Of a DNA stretch of 43,509 nt, positions 43,306 through 43,509 are shown piece after piece. How positions within the stretch are numbered: the stretch's first letter is position 1; every line of letters begins with the position of its first letter. Both the position numbers and the translations under genes were made by a program. Below the pieces are notes generated by a model, which saw nothing but the letters and a program-made list of their open reading frames with translations, did no database searches and was not told where the DNA came from. Location of the stretch: NCBI GenBank assembly GCA_002803225.1, contig NXFV01001320.1:1-43509 (forward strand), read 5' to 3'. Origin of the DNA: Gamarada debralockiae. Lineage: Eukaryota > Ascomycota > Leotiomycetes > Helotiales > Hyphodiscaceae.

Positions 43306-43509
43306 TATTACAAAGGTAGGAAAACCTTAGGCAAATAGCTTCGATTCTCTACTACTATATCGTATAAACGAGGATTCTAAACTAAAGAAAAAAGAAGGGA
43401 AGGTAAGAGGCCAGAGAAAGAGAAGATATAGCTAAGCCCATCGTGCTACACGTGATCTAAGCGAGGTTCTTACAATTGTAAGACCCACTTGTCACGTGAT
43501 CTCAGTAAT
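43306..43509 (-). repeat. 5' LTR of the chromovirus, partial
   Basis: Matches the 3' LTR from 37053 onward and runs off the window end; about 85 bp of LTR should lie beyond. Its inner edge reads TATTACAAAGG against TGTCACGAAGG in the 3' LTR: three changes, all in the RIP direction, which even destroy the terminal TG/CA. Confidence 0.9.

Larger units (their letters stand above)
37053..43509 (-). mobile_element. Ty3/gypsy chromovirus, RIP-inactivated, 5' LTR truncated by window end
   Basis: LTR retrotransposon on the minus strand. The 3' LTR is at 37053-37341 (TG..CA, 289 bp). A polypurine tract lies at 37342-37355. The 5.96-kb interior has the order gag/zinc knuckle, protease, reverse transcriptase, RNase H, integrase, chromodomain. 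The 5' LTR runs from 43306 to beyond the window. Every domain is recognisable but broken by TAG/TAA codons, mainly where Trp or Gln codons are expected, i.e. C-to-T or G-to-A changes. Over the ~204 bp shared by both LTRs I count 11 differences; 10 are C-to-T or G-to-A in the right copy relative to the left. I could not recognise a primer-binding site next to 43305. It cannot encode working proteins. Confidence 0.93.

Overview
The window looks like a filamentous ascomycete (Pezizomycotina) chromosome. Genes are short, well spaced and split by small spliceosomal introns (about 45-115 nt) with GTRNGT-type donors, CTAAC-like branch sites and YAG acceptors. The content is fungal: a GH45 cellulase, a Zn2Cys6 regulator, a C2H2 regulator, a HeLo-like/NACHT protein, a HET-type N-terminal module and an OSCA/TMEM63 (CSC1) channel. 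Repeats carry the C-to-T/G-to-A and TpA-rich signature of repeat-induced point mutation (RIP). I cannot name the species; Leotiomycetes is a guess only.

Layout. 1-1.3 kb: AT-rich, stop-ridden retroelement relic, apparently its 3' end. 2.7-3.3 kb: secreted GH45 endoglucanase (minus strand). 4.0-4.6 kb: small EutQ-like cupin (minus). 6.9-12.2 kb: a decaying self/non-self-type neighbourhood with an orphan HET-type N-terminal module (plus), a large HeLo-like/NACHT gene with two in-frame nonsense codons near its N-terminus (minus), and a wrecked calcineurin-like phosphoesterase (minus). 12.6-16 kb: five-exon CSC1-type channel with an internally duplicated cytosolic insert (minus). 17.2 and 26.1 kb: two distant paralogues of an unnamed short coiled-coil protein family (plus). 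18.1-19.4 kb: membrane dipeptidase pseudogene (minus). 20.9-22.35 kb: six-exon C2H2 zinc-finger gene flanked by a direct repeat. 24.0 kb: cysteine-rich secreted protein. 26.6-29.3 kb: Zn2Cys6/Fungal_trans_2 regulator (minus). 30.5 and 31.9 kb: two unnamed proteins, one single-pass membrane. 32.4-33.2 kb: second cysteine-rich secreted protein (minus). 34-36 kb: a possible tiny spliced ORF and two short inverted-repeat elements. 37.05 kb to the window end: nearly complete Ty3/gypsy chromovirus on the minus strand, dead through RIP, with its 5' LTR cut by the window edge.

How the parts fit together. This is an accessory-type region between repeats: secreted proteins (one plant-cell-wall enzyme, two possible effectors), incompatibility-type genes, and several genes at different stages of loss. 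The nonsense codons in the NACHT gene are both of a type that C-to-T change at CpA produces, so RIP leaking from, or acting on, duplicated sequence is a reasonable but unproven explanation. No operon-like organisation is expected or seen. I see no confirmed tRNA, rRNA or CRISPR feature. Exon boundaries were deduced by eye from reading frame, splice consensus and family conservation.
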